From Bombyx mori (Eukaryota > Arthropoda > Insecta > Lepidoptera > Bombycidae), in assembly GCF_030269925.1 (NCBI RefSeq), contig NC_085121.1:13719501-13783500 (forward strand): 64,000 nucleotides of DNA, in the 5' to 3' direction. Positions 12,428-26,200 of this stretch are shown here, in pieces. A program made the position numbers and the translations under genes. The first letter of the stretch is position 1, and the number at the start of each line of letters is the position of its first letter. The notes beneath the pieces are model-generated. The model was not told where the DNA came from and ran no database searches. It was given only the letters and a program-made list of their open reading frames with translations.

Positions 12428-13006
12428 TATCCAAGAATATATCGAGGAGTGAAAGACTATTTGGTTTAAAAGACATTTTCGCAACTTTACAGGAGAGCCA
12501 TTTAAAGTTTAAAATTAGGAAAAAAAACAAAAAAAAAACGTGTGGCACTCGGGAACTGCCGCGGTAAAGCTATTGCATAGCATTTTTTATCAACTTATGC
12601 AATTATAATTAGACAATGATAATTTAATATTAAAATAATAATAAAACAAGACCACGCTATATTAAACATTAATAAAAGCAAAACCTTAACTGTCCCCTTC
12701 ACACTCACAAGCTAGACCGCGCAAGAGAAAGGGCAGACTTTTCATGATGCGCATGCAGTGTGACGTCACGCCACGCGCTTATTCACAAACACTACACAAG
12801 CGCAACGTGTGAATGTGTTGAACGCGAGGTACATGGTAGGCGGAGTGAGGGGAGTAAATTTTTTTTCGTTACGGAATTTCATGATTCGGTCGCCGCGCTC
12901 AAGGCCCGCGATAAAAGCTATGCAATAGCTTAAAAATACCAATGCTAATACCAAACAAAACGCACCTTTAATTACAAAGATAAATGTCGCGTATTAAGCG
13001 AAATAT
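12428..13006. repeat. Dispersed repeat, second copy, interrupted
   Basis: Homologous to 10497-10731 on both flanks (12428-12535 and about 12942-13006), with about 400 bp of foldback element in between. See the finding on the nested insertion. Confidence 0.6.
12567..12931. mobile_element. Foldback (MITE-like) element
   Basis: Ends are perfect inverted repeats AAGCTATTGCATAGC (12567-12581) and GCTATGCAATAGCTT (12917-12931), continued inward by T-rich/A-rich partners. The interior is CpG-rich near 12700-12910, unlike the flanks, and has no transposase. Confidence 0.7.
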
Positions 13007-13437
13007 GTCGTTATTACTTGTATCGTATTAGTATAAACTAGACTTCACCCTGTTACTTACAATTGCTGTGTAAACAATATTAATTCTCTTTGTTTTGTCT
13101 CTATCGATCTTTTCAGCAATTGACTGTCAATGAAAGAGATAGAACACGAAACGAGTATTCCTTAAATGAAAATTGCATAAACAAACGTACGTACAATACA
13201 TACGTAACGCTATAGATGTTGCGTGCTGCATCGTGAAAGTGCAATGTATTTCGAATGTAATCAACTAACTGTAATTGATTTAAGCAAAATCATTTCCTTT
13301 GTTTCACGATGTTTTTTTTGTTCGCACGTTGTTTTATCCCTATCTACGATCTTAGCTAAGCCTTATTCATTGACAACTCAAAAAAAAAACTGCATAGATA
13401 AAGTTGAAGATACCCGGTGGTATCTAGTAGATAGAGG

Positions 13438-13565
13438 ACGGTGACCGGTGCTTGAGGTACCTAAAAGTACAGTTAATGGATCGGGAAGATCCGTAATGAC
13501 GTGTTTAGGGCAACGTCGACTGTTTACCATTCGGTCCACAGGATCGGGTATGAATATTCGTTGTG
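13438..13565 (+). repeat. Non-LTR retrotransposon tail, 3' fragment
   Basis: Nearly the same as 42130-42245: ggtgaccggtgcttgaggta, gatccgtaatgacgtgttt and 'ccacaggatcgggtatg'. Only the 3'-most 130 bp of the family is kept. Confidence 0.7.
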
Positions 13566-14525
13566 TCACCCATGCTCGTATAAATTTAAGTCAATACCAA
13601 TGAAATGTTAATTTACCAAAAAGTAAGAACTTATTACGTGAATTAGAGGAACTAAAAATTGTACCCAACGCAAAGAAATAAATTTATATGTAGCTTTATA
13701 ATCACCACGTTTTATCTATAAATAGGTGCATCGATTTCTAAATCCCTTACCGTAGACAATGAAACATGAATTTCTATTCTAAAATACTCTCTTGACTAAG
13801 CCTTTCGTTTTCAGCTAAATATTTACAGACGGTTGTTTAGGATTGAGATCATCCTATACAAAAATATTATTGTTGATATTATTGCTTTCTTGTGCTCGTA
13901 AGTGTGTTATAGTCCTATTGTTCACACGTCAGTAACAAATCTTAACCGACGACATTACTGAGTGTATTATCATAAAATATGTACCTGTGATAGTGAGAAT
14001 ATATTTTCGTTTTAAAAAAAAACTGTGAGACATCACTACTATTAACAGACAGACTGATATTACAGACTTGTCGGAAATCTGTTTACAATACTTCAGATTT
14101 CGATATGATTTTAATCGATTCATACGGTTAATCAATTTTGTTACATCGAATAATTTATTTTTCGTCGTATTGCAAAATGCCCGGTGGCGGTAATCTGATA
14201 AGCCATGAAAGATACAGAAAAAAACCCCGGACACCACGACCTGGAAACGCGCGGTATACTATCAAATCCTTAGTGCTAGAACCACACAGAAAGCAAAAAA
14301 AATATACACGTCAAATGAGGTGAGAAAATAATGGATAAGTAGTGAATAATTCATCCCCAAAAATATTGTGCAACATTGAGTTGTTTTTTTTGCGATACTC
14401 GTTTTTTGTAAAGAAAATTGTGACAGATTGACGAAATATATCCCCTTGAACTGTTAATTAACATAGCATAACAAGGCTCTCTTCCTGGAAAATCTCTCCA
14501 TTCCAAAAACGGTAACTTCGCCTTC
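13566..14525. other. Intergenic stretch with unsupported open frames
   Basis: Frames at 13929-14237 (-), 14138-14323 (+) and 14351-14665 (-) overlap or show no domain. I see no gene here. Confidence 0.4.
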
Positions 14526-14582
14526 AAGGATGGGCAGCGGCTTGGCCGTACACTCGTATGCCTACTAAGGCAATAAAAAGAA
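14526..14582 (+). repeat. Short LINE/SINE tail fragment
   Basis: gggcagcggcttggccgtac ... gtatgcctactaaggcaat: internally deleted copy of the tail seen at 12024. Confidence 0.6.
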
Positions 14583-15137
14583 CAATAATGATGTATTGTA
14601 GACAAAAGGTGGAACTCCAATTTTTCGACTTCTTGTGTGTCTCCAGCTACACTTGTCACAGCCATATTAAATACTCACTCGGTACTTTCGATGGGAATAT
14701 CGAATTTTTACGTTACTTAGGGATAATTACAAGGGATACAATTTTATTTTAGCTGTGGCGGGTAGCCATCATACAACGCAAGATATTTGACAGATGCCTG
14801 AATCTCGCTTACGACATTTTGAAGATAAGCAACATTCGGACCGTCGCGTCGGTCTACCGAGCAAATATCACCCGCTCGGTGGAAGATCTTTCCATTCGTC
14901 GTAAACCTACCAACTATTATTAAATAACATAATATTAAATACCAGTTGAATTAAGCATAGATAGGTATATAATATTCGTCAAAATCGTATTGTTGTTCAT
15001 ATCAATTGAATAGAAAAATCGTGATCCAGCGATGTCACGCGAGCCGGTCGAAACGTTTTCGATTTTTCAGAGAGTTACGTAACATTCGAGATGCCTAGCT
15101 TTTGTCAGCACGACAACAACGCGGTTACAATGTACTA
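14583..15137. other. Intergenic stretch
   Basis: Contains 'gcgggtagccatcatac' at 14759, repeated in diverged form at 28487, so part is an unnamed dispersed repeat. No gene seen. Confidence 0.4.
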
Positions 15138-15515
15138 TACTGAGACCTTAGAACTGATATCTCAAGGTGGGTAGCGCAATTACATTTTTTTTTTTATTGC
15201 TTATATGTGTGGACGATCTCACAGCCCACCTGGTGTTAAGTGGTTACTGGAGCCCATAGACATCTACAACGTAAATGCGCCACCTACCTTGAGATATAAG
15301 TTCTAAGGTCTCAGTATAGTTACAACGACTACACCACCCTTCGAACCGAAACGCATTACTGCTTCACGGCGGAAATAGGCGGGGTGGTGGTACCTACCCG
15401 TGCGGACTCCCAAGAGGTCCTACCACCAGTAAGTTACGTCGTAGATGTCTATGGCCTCCAATAACCACTTAACACCAGGTGGGCTGTGAGCTCGTCCACC
15501 CATCTAAGCAAAAAA
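15138..15515 (+). repeat. Bm1-type SINE (plus strand) carrying a nested Bm1
   Basis: A plus-strand SINE runs from 15138 to about 15182 and resumes at 15434-15515 with its poly-A tail. It is interrupted by a minus-strand SINE. The break repeats TTAC on both sides (gcgcaaTTAC / gtaagTTACgtcg), consistent with a short target duplication. Confidence 0.75.
15183..15432 (-). repeat. Nested Bm1-type SINE, 5'-truncated
   Basis: Poly-T at 15186-15196, then the usual body up to 'ctaccaccagta'. Inserted within, and opposite to, the surrounding SINE. Confidence 0.85.
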
Positions 15516-15554
15516 AACAACAACTATGATATACATTGTTAGTGACATATTTGA

Positions 15555-15760
15555 CGTTTCATCATCATTATCTCAGCCTATAGCTGTCCACTGTTGAACA
15601 TAGGCAGACGCCAATCGATCTCCAGTGTCTCATCGTTCCATCTGGTAGGCGGACGTCCCACACTGTACTTGCCAGTACGTGGTCTCCATTCAAAGATCTT
15701 TCTGACCCATCAGCCTTCCGACCTTCGCGCTATGTGGCCTGCCTGCTGCCACTTCAGCTT
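15555..15760 (-). repeat. RTE-type LINE 3' end
   Basis: Reverse strand ends with 'tatgttcaacagtggacag' and an (atgatg) tail, a common 3' end of RTE-like retrotransposons in insects. The upstream part has no intact coding frame. Confidence 0.6.
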
Positions 15761-16795
15761 GCTAATCCTATATTTGCATGTAAACAATTGTTTCTCTTCC
15801 AATGCAGCGTAACTATAGTACTCAAAACAAAAGATAAATGAGGAGCAATGACACAAAGACTTAACTTCTTAATCTTTGATATTTGAGTCGTCTATTATCA
15901 AAGGTGGCAATCTGTGCATTTGGCCAAAAAAATGTTATTGATATGTCAATACAGATTGATTTGAATATAATCGTCTCCTTCAAAGAATACGGTTCAAAAC
16001 CTGCATTAAATTAAAGTTAATAGTTAACCTGTTATTTATCTAAGATGTCGTTCCGAAGAGTTTTGTGACTGCCAATGGAATACAAAGTCAATAATTCGTT
16101 TTTCTGATTTACCAATAATTGTCCAAAAGTCAGATTGCCGGCTTTGATAATAGTCGACTCATTTAACCATCAAATTTACCATAAGCCATTACGTGCCTTA
16201 TTTTTCTACAGAAACAAAATATTAAGCTGTCGTTTTAAGCATTAAATATGTTCAAACAAGCAAAAACATTCATTGAAAATTGATGAATATATCTCATAGT
16301 TTTTTGTTCGACTTGGCAGATAGATACAAGCATTTTTATTGTGAGCGGATACAGCGAAACCGATATGCTACATTACCTGTGTCTCGATTTTATTTGAAAA
16401 ACTTGACATCTTTGAATATTTAAAAGGAACTATTGAAATTACAACAACAAGAGAACATAGCTCTTTACGTCCGTGAGATTTCATGATATTTATAAGTTAA
16501 GAAACAATAACATTATGAAAATTTCACAACAAAAAGACAGAGAACACGCGCCAGGCATAGTTGGTTAAGCTATAAGATTAGTATAATGATCTTACACATC
16601 ACGTATATTTAACATCCATATCCGTCTCGCGCATACCGATGAATACGAGTCAACGGAAGGAGTCGCCGGAGGCCTATCTTAAAAGACACGATAAAATAAC
16701 AAAAGCAGAAAATAGTAGCTAAATGTAAAAAATGTTTTTCTAAATTCATTTTTTTGGATGCAACAATAGGCTTTAAGCAAAAAATATATTTAAAA
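15761..16795. other. AT-rich stretch upstream of the membrane-protein gene
   Basis: No exon, promoter element or repeat that I can support. It may hold an upstream untranslated exon of the next gene, but none is visible. Confidence 0.4.
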
Positions 16796-17100
16796 CTAGC
16801 TGACCCGGCAGACTTCGTTGTGCCTTAATCGATAAATAAAAGACCTAAGCTATTGTATAAAATAAACTTTAAAACAAACAAAAGGAATCTGTGCGACGGA
16901 GGACACATCAAAGGAAAAACAAAATTGTTATTTTTGTTTAATTCCGAGCATTTTCATATATGTATATCTTCTACCTTTTTGACCCTTCTCTGGACTTCGA
17001 CAAATAATTTAAGACCAAAATTAGCCAAATCGGTCCAGCCGTTCTCGAGTTTTAGCGAGGCTAACGAACAGCAATTCATTTTTTTATATATTTATTATAA
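16796..17100 (-). mobile_element. Non-autonomous Helitron (reverse), GGGTCAGCTAG type
   Basis: Reverse complement ends GTCTGCCGGGTCAGCTAG and contains 'tcgagaacggctggaccgat' and 'gccaaattggtc'-like text. Sister copies lie at 22495, 26418 and 53607. It sits about 140 bp before the splice acceptor of the following exon. Confidence 0.75.
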
Positions 17101-17236
17101 AATAATATATTTGTCGACCGTGAAGATTCATTCTAATTTTGCCGAATCCTTTCAATTCTATTTTAGGCATTACAAAGTATTCACTTTTATGTTGATTTCG
17201 TTACTTGTTTACATGTTATACTGTTTCTTATTTCAG

Positions 17237-17266
17237 ATGCCTATCCGCTCCAAAAGTGATGGATAG
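17237..17266 (+). promoter_or_regulatory. Short upstream ORF overlapping the main start
   Basis: The splice acceptor TTTCAG (17231-17236) is followed at once by ATGCCTATCC..., a nine-codon frame ending TAG at 17264-17266. The stop lies seven bases past the main ATG (17259), which is in another frame. If the exon really begins at 17237, ribosomes would meet this frame first. Confidence 0.5.
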
Positions 17267-20200
17267 CCACAGCAGATCGGCGTCGCCTCGCGACAGGCCG
17301 CAGCAGAGGCCGCCTTCGCCGCCCTCCCCACACGGCTACGACAACAAAGTCTTCCAGCACGACGAATCCGATCCAAACCACAACGACTCCTTCGCGTCCA
17401 ACGGCGCGCAACAGAACCAACTCAACGGAGACACAAAAACATTAGAGGCCGTCAATTTAGAATTGTTGAATTTAGCACCGAAGAATGGTAATGCGAAAAA
17501 GAAGGATGTGGAGATAGATATGAACGGCACGAACCCGTACGATGAATACTTCGTGCCCGTCAACGAACACAGGAAGTTTATGAGGTTTGTAGTACTTTAA
17601 ATACATTAACGATCTTGTAGGTAATCTAGAGGGACAAAGAGAGATGGTATGCTTGATAGTGCGCCAATCTATACTTAATATAATATTATAAAGAGGAAAG
17701 ATTTGTTTGTTTGTTTGTTTCGAATAGGCTCCGAAACTACTGGACCGATTTGAAAAATTCTTTTTCCATTAGAAGCCGACATTCTCCCTGATGAACATAG
17801 GCTACTTTTTTTTTTTTTTTTTTGTTTCATGTGTGTTTTAATGTTTCCGAAGCGAAGCGAGGGCGGGTCGCTAGTATAAAATAAACACAAAGGCAAACCA
17901 TTGAACACAAAAGTACAAAAGGCGGTGTTATCGCTAAGAGAGATCTTTTCCAGACATGTATCAGATAGACAAGAATCATCGAAGGAAATAAATTAACTGC
18001 CGCGTACTTATCAATTGAAAAAAGAATATATATATATATGCATCAATAACATAATGATAATGCTACTTTACACATATAAAAAAAACAATAACGTTTCATT
18101 TTTCTCAAAAATCGGCGCGTACCGAACGCAAAAGCATAAAGCTTACCGATTCAAGTAAAAAATTCGCATTTGATAGTTACCTAATATGCGTGATAGCTGA
18201 TAGCGTTTATTTACTTTTCTAGCGTCATTTTAACGAAATCAATGTGTGGTAGTCGTTGGTAAACACTTTTTTCAGATTAGTATCTGCACTGGATATTATA
18301 CACTGTACGTCTTATTCATTAAGTCTGTCCACTTCACTTTGTGCTTTTCATATCAGAAATCACCCGTGCTCACTGACTCAATTTTAAACAAAAAAAGAAT
18401 ATTAAAAATTATGCGCCCAATATATTTTTTATAGTCTTAATGCGAATAATAAATTTTCAGATTGATAAACTGTTATCAAACTCTGCATATTTCAAATAAA
18501 TGTGCTCCATCACAATTATCGATAGATGCAATGCAAACAATGGCTGATTGTTACTTCGTATTGATTCGACGCACATACGTTATAGAACATGTATGAATAT
18601 GTAAACTCAACTTAATGCTGAACTATATATCTATTTAATTTACGCAATCAATCATACTTAATTTCATTAATCATGGTTCACAAGTCATCATCATTCTCCT
18701 GCCCTTTTCCCAGTCACCTGATGTCGGCGCAACATGTTTTCTCCTTCCATACTCCTCTATCATATACCATTTATTCGCTCACTCCCCTCTTACCCATACC
18801 GTCTTTCTCGCAATCCATCCAGTTCTTCTTAGGTCTACCTCTTCCTCTATATTCTTCCACATTCATATTCATCATTAAGACTCTTACCAACCTCATTTTC
18901 ATTTCGTCTCATCACATGTCTATACCATCCCAAACGCGCACTTCTCAACTTCTCTGTCACAAATGCCACTTTCAGACTTCCTCTAACACATTCATCAATC
19001 ATGGTTCACAAGTCCCTGTTTGCAAATGAAATAGAAATAGGCACCGTGAATCCGAGTTAATAGCAAAAGTTTGGTCACTTTTTACTTTTTTATAAACCAC
19101 AAATGTTGCTCCTAATGATATTATGTTATTAATTGATACCGAAAAGCTAAACCAGAACATAAGAGAGTGACTATGTAACTGAATTCACACGATCCTTTTG
19201 AAGGCAATTTTTTTAGAAAAATCCTCTACCTTTTATTAGTATACTAGATTTTATCTTAATTCATGTAAAAGTTATAGTCATGACTTATCAAGAAAATTAT
19301 AAAAAACGTCAAAAAGTACCCACTTTTCGATTTGGTCTTGGTGTTTTAATAGTTTATTTTTATTTTTTTATTATAGATTTCCGAATTACTTTACCCAATC
19401 TATTTGCTTTGTTTCCCCAATGAAAACATAATTCTCGTAGAATTGAAAGCAGTAAAGCAACATACCATGGTTATCGCTACTTCTGATACATACATTAACT
19501 GCACATTGAAATAACTATATATATATATATATTTAATTCGTCTTCTGTCGAATCACTAGTCTCGTGACGACGACAGACAAAGTGATTGCTGAAAAATTTT
19601 TTAGACAAGATCAAACCGAAGCGAACAGCAACTCAATTCGTGACGAGGAATAGTATATTATCATTCAGTTAGATTGAAATCGGACAAAATTAAATACAAC
19701 GCGTGTTAGGAGTTAATACTTTCGTCATATTTTTGTCGTGAAGGATCGAAACTTCATTGAACATCAAATTAATAAAAAAAAGCATTTTAAAGAAATCTCT
19801 TGAAAACACACACACAAAATTTAATCCCGGGAAGTTTAATTGGATATAGAACCATTATTAAAAAACAGAGGATGCAAAACAAAAACAAACTTTCGATCAG
19901 CTTGATAAAAAGTTTCTATATTGTACCTTTGTATTCAAACAAACTGACTAATTTCAAACACTTAGAACATAATCAACACGATATATATTTAACTAATCCG
20001 CACCATGACAGAGCAATCGGTCACAGGCCCGTATTTCCGCATCGCTAACACCCGTTCTCGTTATGTCCTTGAGACAAACTTCGACTGTGAAATCGAAAAA
20101 TCGTTTGTCGTTTAAACTCCATGAAACTTCAGCCACAATACTTGGATTCGCTTCACAGAATTCTAGAAAAAGTTTCCATTAAATATTATGCGGTAGCACG

Positions 20201-23200
20201 TAGGAAAGGAATTAAAGAATAATACTAACTAGAGGTCCCGCAGTAGTCGAAATTCGACTATAATTAATTGGAATTGAAAGTTTGTACACTATTATGATTG
20301 TATTTTATACTTCTATAATCACAAATTTCGCCAAGACTACACTATAAAAAATATAAATTTAGACAAACAATATTTAATCTATTCTTAATTTGATCACAGA
20401 CGCTAAGAACAAAAGTTTGACAATAAATAGTATGCGTGCATGTGTGCGTCAAATATCTGGTATGTAGTGTGTGTAATGTCTTCTTTATTGATTTAATGTA
20501 TCTTTTAGGCATTATTTAAAATAAAAAAATTAGTATTGTGCACTTCTTCTCTATATTCTCTATAAGTGTGAGAAATTTCATACTCCTCCGTCCGCGCAAT
20601 TTTCGTAAAAAGGGATTCAAAGTTTTTGCTTCACGTATTAATATATAGATTTGTGACACTAGGGTTATTATCACCTATTTCCTTACTTAGCTCCCCAATT
20701 TCTATTGCAGTGGTAGCCAACACCGTCCAAATAGATATTTCAAGATATTTGCTACACACGAACGCGATTGTTTTATTTATTTGCTTCCATTAATCGACAT
20801 ACTTTACACAAGTTTTCGGTACAACTCAACCTAAATGTCGCAAGCCTTTTTGCAGTTGCAATTGTACGCTGTCATATCTGTTTACGTCCACGAACAACAG
20901 AAGAAGAGAGTTATCGAGAGTCGACCGTTCTCGAGAGATCGATATAGAGTGGGGGCTAATTTATTAGCTTATCTATGCTAATATCGTTCAAACTATTCGA
21001 TAAACACGAGTTTCACCTATTATCTTTAATAACTTCGTGAACATGAAACTGAAGGGTAATCATTACAAATACCAGCTATTAATTAATTTAATGATCATTA
21101 CAACGAACGTTTTCACATCCGACGTGAACTGCTATTTCACGCGTTTTCATGGTTACTGTTAGAAATTGCATAAGTTCTTGTTCCGCTGACTTTTATAAGG
21201 GCAGAACCCAAATAATGTGTAATTCGATTAGATTATCAGTTTTACTGTTACCGGAAGAAGAGAATCCCATCTGTCGGAAATCGGAAGAACAAAACATAGT
21301 GATACTCCTCTATGATTTCTCTTGGTACTCGATGTTTAATCGTTTTTCAGCCAGTCACGATTAACGATTGTAAGATCTCGATTTGCTTCGCGAGTCGATA
21401 GGTCGATGATCGCGAATTAGAAACATTTAAAAAAACGAACTTGCATCACAACAATCGTCGTACGAATCGATTGACTCTGAATAATCGATAAATAACTCGA
21501 TTGTTGAGTTGGAACGTTTACTCATTCTCGGAATCGTAAATTAATCGTTTTCTTAGAAATTATTCTATCTACATACATTATTCAATCAATCGATGAACAA
21601 AGAGTCCAATATCTGTCGCGAAAGATCGATACAAAACATTTAGAATATTTTTAAACTTAACTACCAAATTCCTACTATAAGTCGTAAAGTACAGCCACCC
21701 CCACCTGTCCACGTATAAATCACTTAAACAACCTTGTTGTCCTTGACCTTGAATAGCTCGCATAATACATTTAAATTTGGTATCGGTTTTATGTACGACA
21801 CATTTTGTTAGACCGCCGTTGAATTAGAAATTAGCGCCACATACCAATGAAATGCTCACCGTGTAAACTTCACATTATGTCATCGACATTATGATTAAAC
21901 CTACGAATATTATTCGTAGCATTAAACAAACTGTGTCTGAAGTTAGGTATCGTCATCATTCTATGAGTTAATACCAAAATGGATCGGGAGGTCATCTGCC
22001 TCATATAAGTCAAAGAAACATAATTACTGGTAGAATAGGTGGACAATATACCATCACCACGATCTAACCTATTTTTACCACGAAGGAGTCGTGCTTTCTA
22101 GCTTGGAGTTTGGGACAACTTACTTAATTCCAATAAACTAGAAAAAATGGCAGGAATTGACGAGTAAAGTTAAAAATAAACTCAAGAAGCTATTTTCATT
22201 CTAGAACAAGTTAACGGATCTAATCATGCGACATGTAACTCCGCACGGATAGGTACCACCACCCTGCCTATGTCTGCCGTGAAGCAGTAATGTGTTTCGG
22301 TTTGAAGGGCGGGGCAGCCGTTGTAACTATACTTGAGACCTTAGAACTAATATCTCAAGGTGGGTGGCGCATTTACGTCGTAGATGTCTATGGGCTCCAG
22401 TAACCACTTAACACCAGGTGGGCTGTGAGCTCGTCCATCCATGTAAGCAACAACAAAAAAAATGTGACCTCACATGCGTCAATTTTAATCTTTACTAGCT
22501 GACCCGGCAGACTTCGTAGTGCCTCAATCGATAAATAAAAGACCTAAGCTTTTCATCGCATGGACACATCAAAGGGAAAACAAAATTGTTATTTTTATTT
22601 AATTCCGAGCATTTTCATCTTTATCTACCTTTTTAACTTTCTCTGGACTTCCACAAATAATTCAAGACCAAAATTAGCCAAATCGGTCCAGCCGTTCTCG
22701 AGTTTTAGCGAGACTAACGAACAGCAATTCATTTTTATATATATAGATATAAACGAGACAAGTAAACTTTAAGCGTAACATTTCATTTGATTAACACTTT
22801 ATTTTTACGTCATTTTTCATTTGGTTTTTTCTTTCTTTTAATTAGATCTGAACTATGTTACTATTCAGACTTTTGATTAAAATAATGAGTTTGAATAGTT
22901 TGCATAGAATGCATCACATGGTAAATGAATCTACAGAAATCGGTCATAAATATAAAAATAACAACACCGACAAAATGGGTACTTTATTAACACATACTTA
23001 AGCTCAAAACCTTTTTTTCTATCCAATACTGTACATTTTATCAAGGTATTCACTGATAATGACTAAAATCCGGCAAAGAAAACGTTATTTTTTTACGCGG
23101 CTTCTAAAAACAAACAATATTACAAACAAGAATTAAATCCCTACGAGCATATTGCGTAAGTCAATTGACGTCCAAGATAATGACGTCCTGAAATTCTTCC

Positions 23201-26200
23201 GCAAACGTTTTCTCATTGTTTAAGCTAAGCAATTATTAAAAAAAAACAATTAAGACTTCCACAAAGGAAACAAATAAGGAAATAATGAGTAATGAGATAT
23301 ATCCTGTGGCGTTAAAACTAAAATTTTGCTGATTTTTTTATTTATTCGTATTAGTTGGGTTGCCTAAACTTTATATGGGTTATATTATCGTCTCACTGAC
23401 ATCTAATATAAGGGCCAGTGGTGACTTTACTTATTTTCTAACGTTTACAATAGTTTACATGTACCATTGCTGTTAAAGTTTACGTAAGTACATTAACAGA
23501 ATTATATCATTTGAAAATCGTGGTTATTTTACGGTCCGTATAAAACCAATATTTGAATATCAAATTATTTAAAAATCTACGCTTCAAAACCAATAGCTTA
23601 ATCAACTTGATGCAGTAAAAACACTTTTCTGTATGTTTCAATATTATTATTTTCAGAGTACTGTCAAAAGAGACCGTGGAAGACACTGACTTTTAACTGT
23701 GCTACTTACTAATGATTCAAAAGGAATACCAATAACAAACACATTTCAGGGGCAGACCGATAACATATCCCTCATTAATTCTTAATCTGTATTATCTGCT
23801 CATTAATGCGATTTATATAATTCCGATACTGGATAGAGCGTGTCCGTTACACTATCTGATCAAAACAATGCAAATATTTAAGCCACTCTTTTTTATATAG
23901 ATAAACCGCTAATAGGCTGTTTGTGAGCTGTGATCTTAATTACTGACCACTTATTTCCTGTTAGGGAACTCAGGCTCACGGCTTAACCGTTGTTAAGTCA
24001 TTAAAGGGCCCAAATATGTATGCAAAGCAATGAACACAACCGCCCACATTAGATGTACCTAATCTATATAAAACATACTTTTAATCTGTTGTGTAAAATA
24101 TAGAAATAATCTTAAATACATTCTCAGAAAAACAAATAAATACTTGAATTATTTCCTGAACTCATCAGTCGATATTTGAACATTTAATATTTAAAAAAAT
24201 CCATTAACGAGCTGTGAACATCAATGAGCTTTCTCGAATTTCAAATTAAGTCGAAGAAAAACATTTACGTGTTACACAAGCGTACATTGTCTGAAATCCG
24301 ACAGAGTTTTCAATGAGTCGACACCTCCTGTCCAAAACACAAAACTAGTATAACTTTTTCTAGAAAGCTGTTACATATTCAATAGCACGGACAATGCCCG
24401 CGGGCTGGTACTTGAAGACGGGCACAATAGGAGTACGGTCCACGTGAATAACTGAACGTTTCACTAAGACTAGCTCATATTATCGAATAACATTACACTT
24501 TTCGTTCGAAACTAATGAATGTGACGTATCTGCACTGATATACGAAAACATAGAGTTATTTCTTACCTAATCATTGGTAAGGGGTTATTACTTTTTTATG
24601 TTTGAAGGGTTAGTGGTGGCCATTCTAGTTTCACCAGGACAGGTGGGCGAGCAGAGGCTCAGCCAGGAGAGGTGGTATTTGCTAACAGCTGCCCGAGCGC
24701 CTCCAAAGAAGACCTAACAACTCAAAAGCAGCTGCTTCGCGAATGAATCTACTACCGGATCGGAAACGCGACCCGCTGAGAAAAATCCGGCGAGGAGCTC
24801 AGCGGGCTGATGAATGGATTAGGTTACAAGTTGAACTCTTTGCCGAGTTCGACGAGTACGGTTACTAGGGCCCCTAAGCCTGCTCCTAGTGTAAGAGCTG
24901 AAGGCGTCTAATGCAACAAGGGTTATTACAAATACGAGCGGTTTGGTAGATAAGCTCATGGGGCTCATCTTTAGGGATTTGCGTTAGCTTGCTTTTAACA
25001 CTTTTTTTTATTAGTAAGAGTAGTCCTTCGTTGAACCGACCACCACCGAATCGGAATCACGACACACTGAGAAGATCCAGCGAGAAACTCAGTGGGTTCT
25101 GTCTACGGGCTAGATTGCACTGATTGTAAAACAAATACATTTACTATAGACAATAGCAGCTGTTCACAATGTTAAAAAATTGTCTACTATATACAAGACA
25201 ATTTTTCAAAAATAAAAGCATATGCTCGGATACAGTATAGTCATTTGATAAACGAAATACAACTTCGAATGCCGTACTAATTGTACTCTATGGCACGAGT
25301 ACCTACGTTTTTAATATCAGTGCGCTTAGTGTGAGTTTATTAACTTCTCGATCGCGTTAACTCAAATTTGTATGGAGTTGGAACAGCTTACCTTCGTTGG
25401 CCGCTAGGGGCGCTGTTCCAACTCCATACAAATTTGCACACAAATGGCTCGTGACTCGATCTACGCAGCGTCGCCAATAAAACAATTTCTAATCACGAAC
25501 AGCGCACTGAATGATATTATTAAATAATAAGGGTATCCCAAGAACGATATGCTATCAAAATATGATGCTATCGTTGTCCCGCTATCAGCTACGTGCAAAA
25601 ATGTTGTCCTACCGTCCTTAAAGTTGGTGATAAGCAAAGATTAAAGAGTATTAAGATATAAATAAATCTGCAATTTATATCACCACGCGGAACGAAAGGA
25701 AAATACAAAGTAAATAATAATTTTTTTTTTTTTAAATTCTTTTGCGATAAATTCAGAAACTACGAGACGTATAGACAATATGTCTCACTGTTTTTAGAAT
25801 GTTTTGTCAGAGTCCTCAAATTGGAATACATACCACATTCTTGGTGATGATCAAAGTGATGATGCATCGGGATTCCCGATCCATTAACGGTGCTTTTAGA
25901 TACCACAAGCACCGGTCACCCTCCTTGTCGAACCCGTCGCTTGCGACGAAGGGCTCGACGAGCGAATTAACGCATAGACACAGCCCACTGAGTTTCTCGC
26001 CGGATCTTCTCTGTGGGTTGCGTTTCCGATCCGGTGGTAGATTCTACGAAGCGCTGCTCTTGCTGGGGCCAGTGTTAGCAACACTCCCGGTTTGAGCCCC
26101 GTGAGTTCACCTACACGTCAATAGCTGAAATAGCCTCTCAAGGCTATCAGCATAGGTAGGAAAAAAGAAAAAATAAGAAGCATCGAAATTGAAAGCTAGT

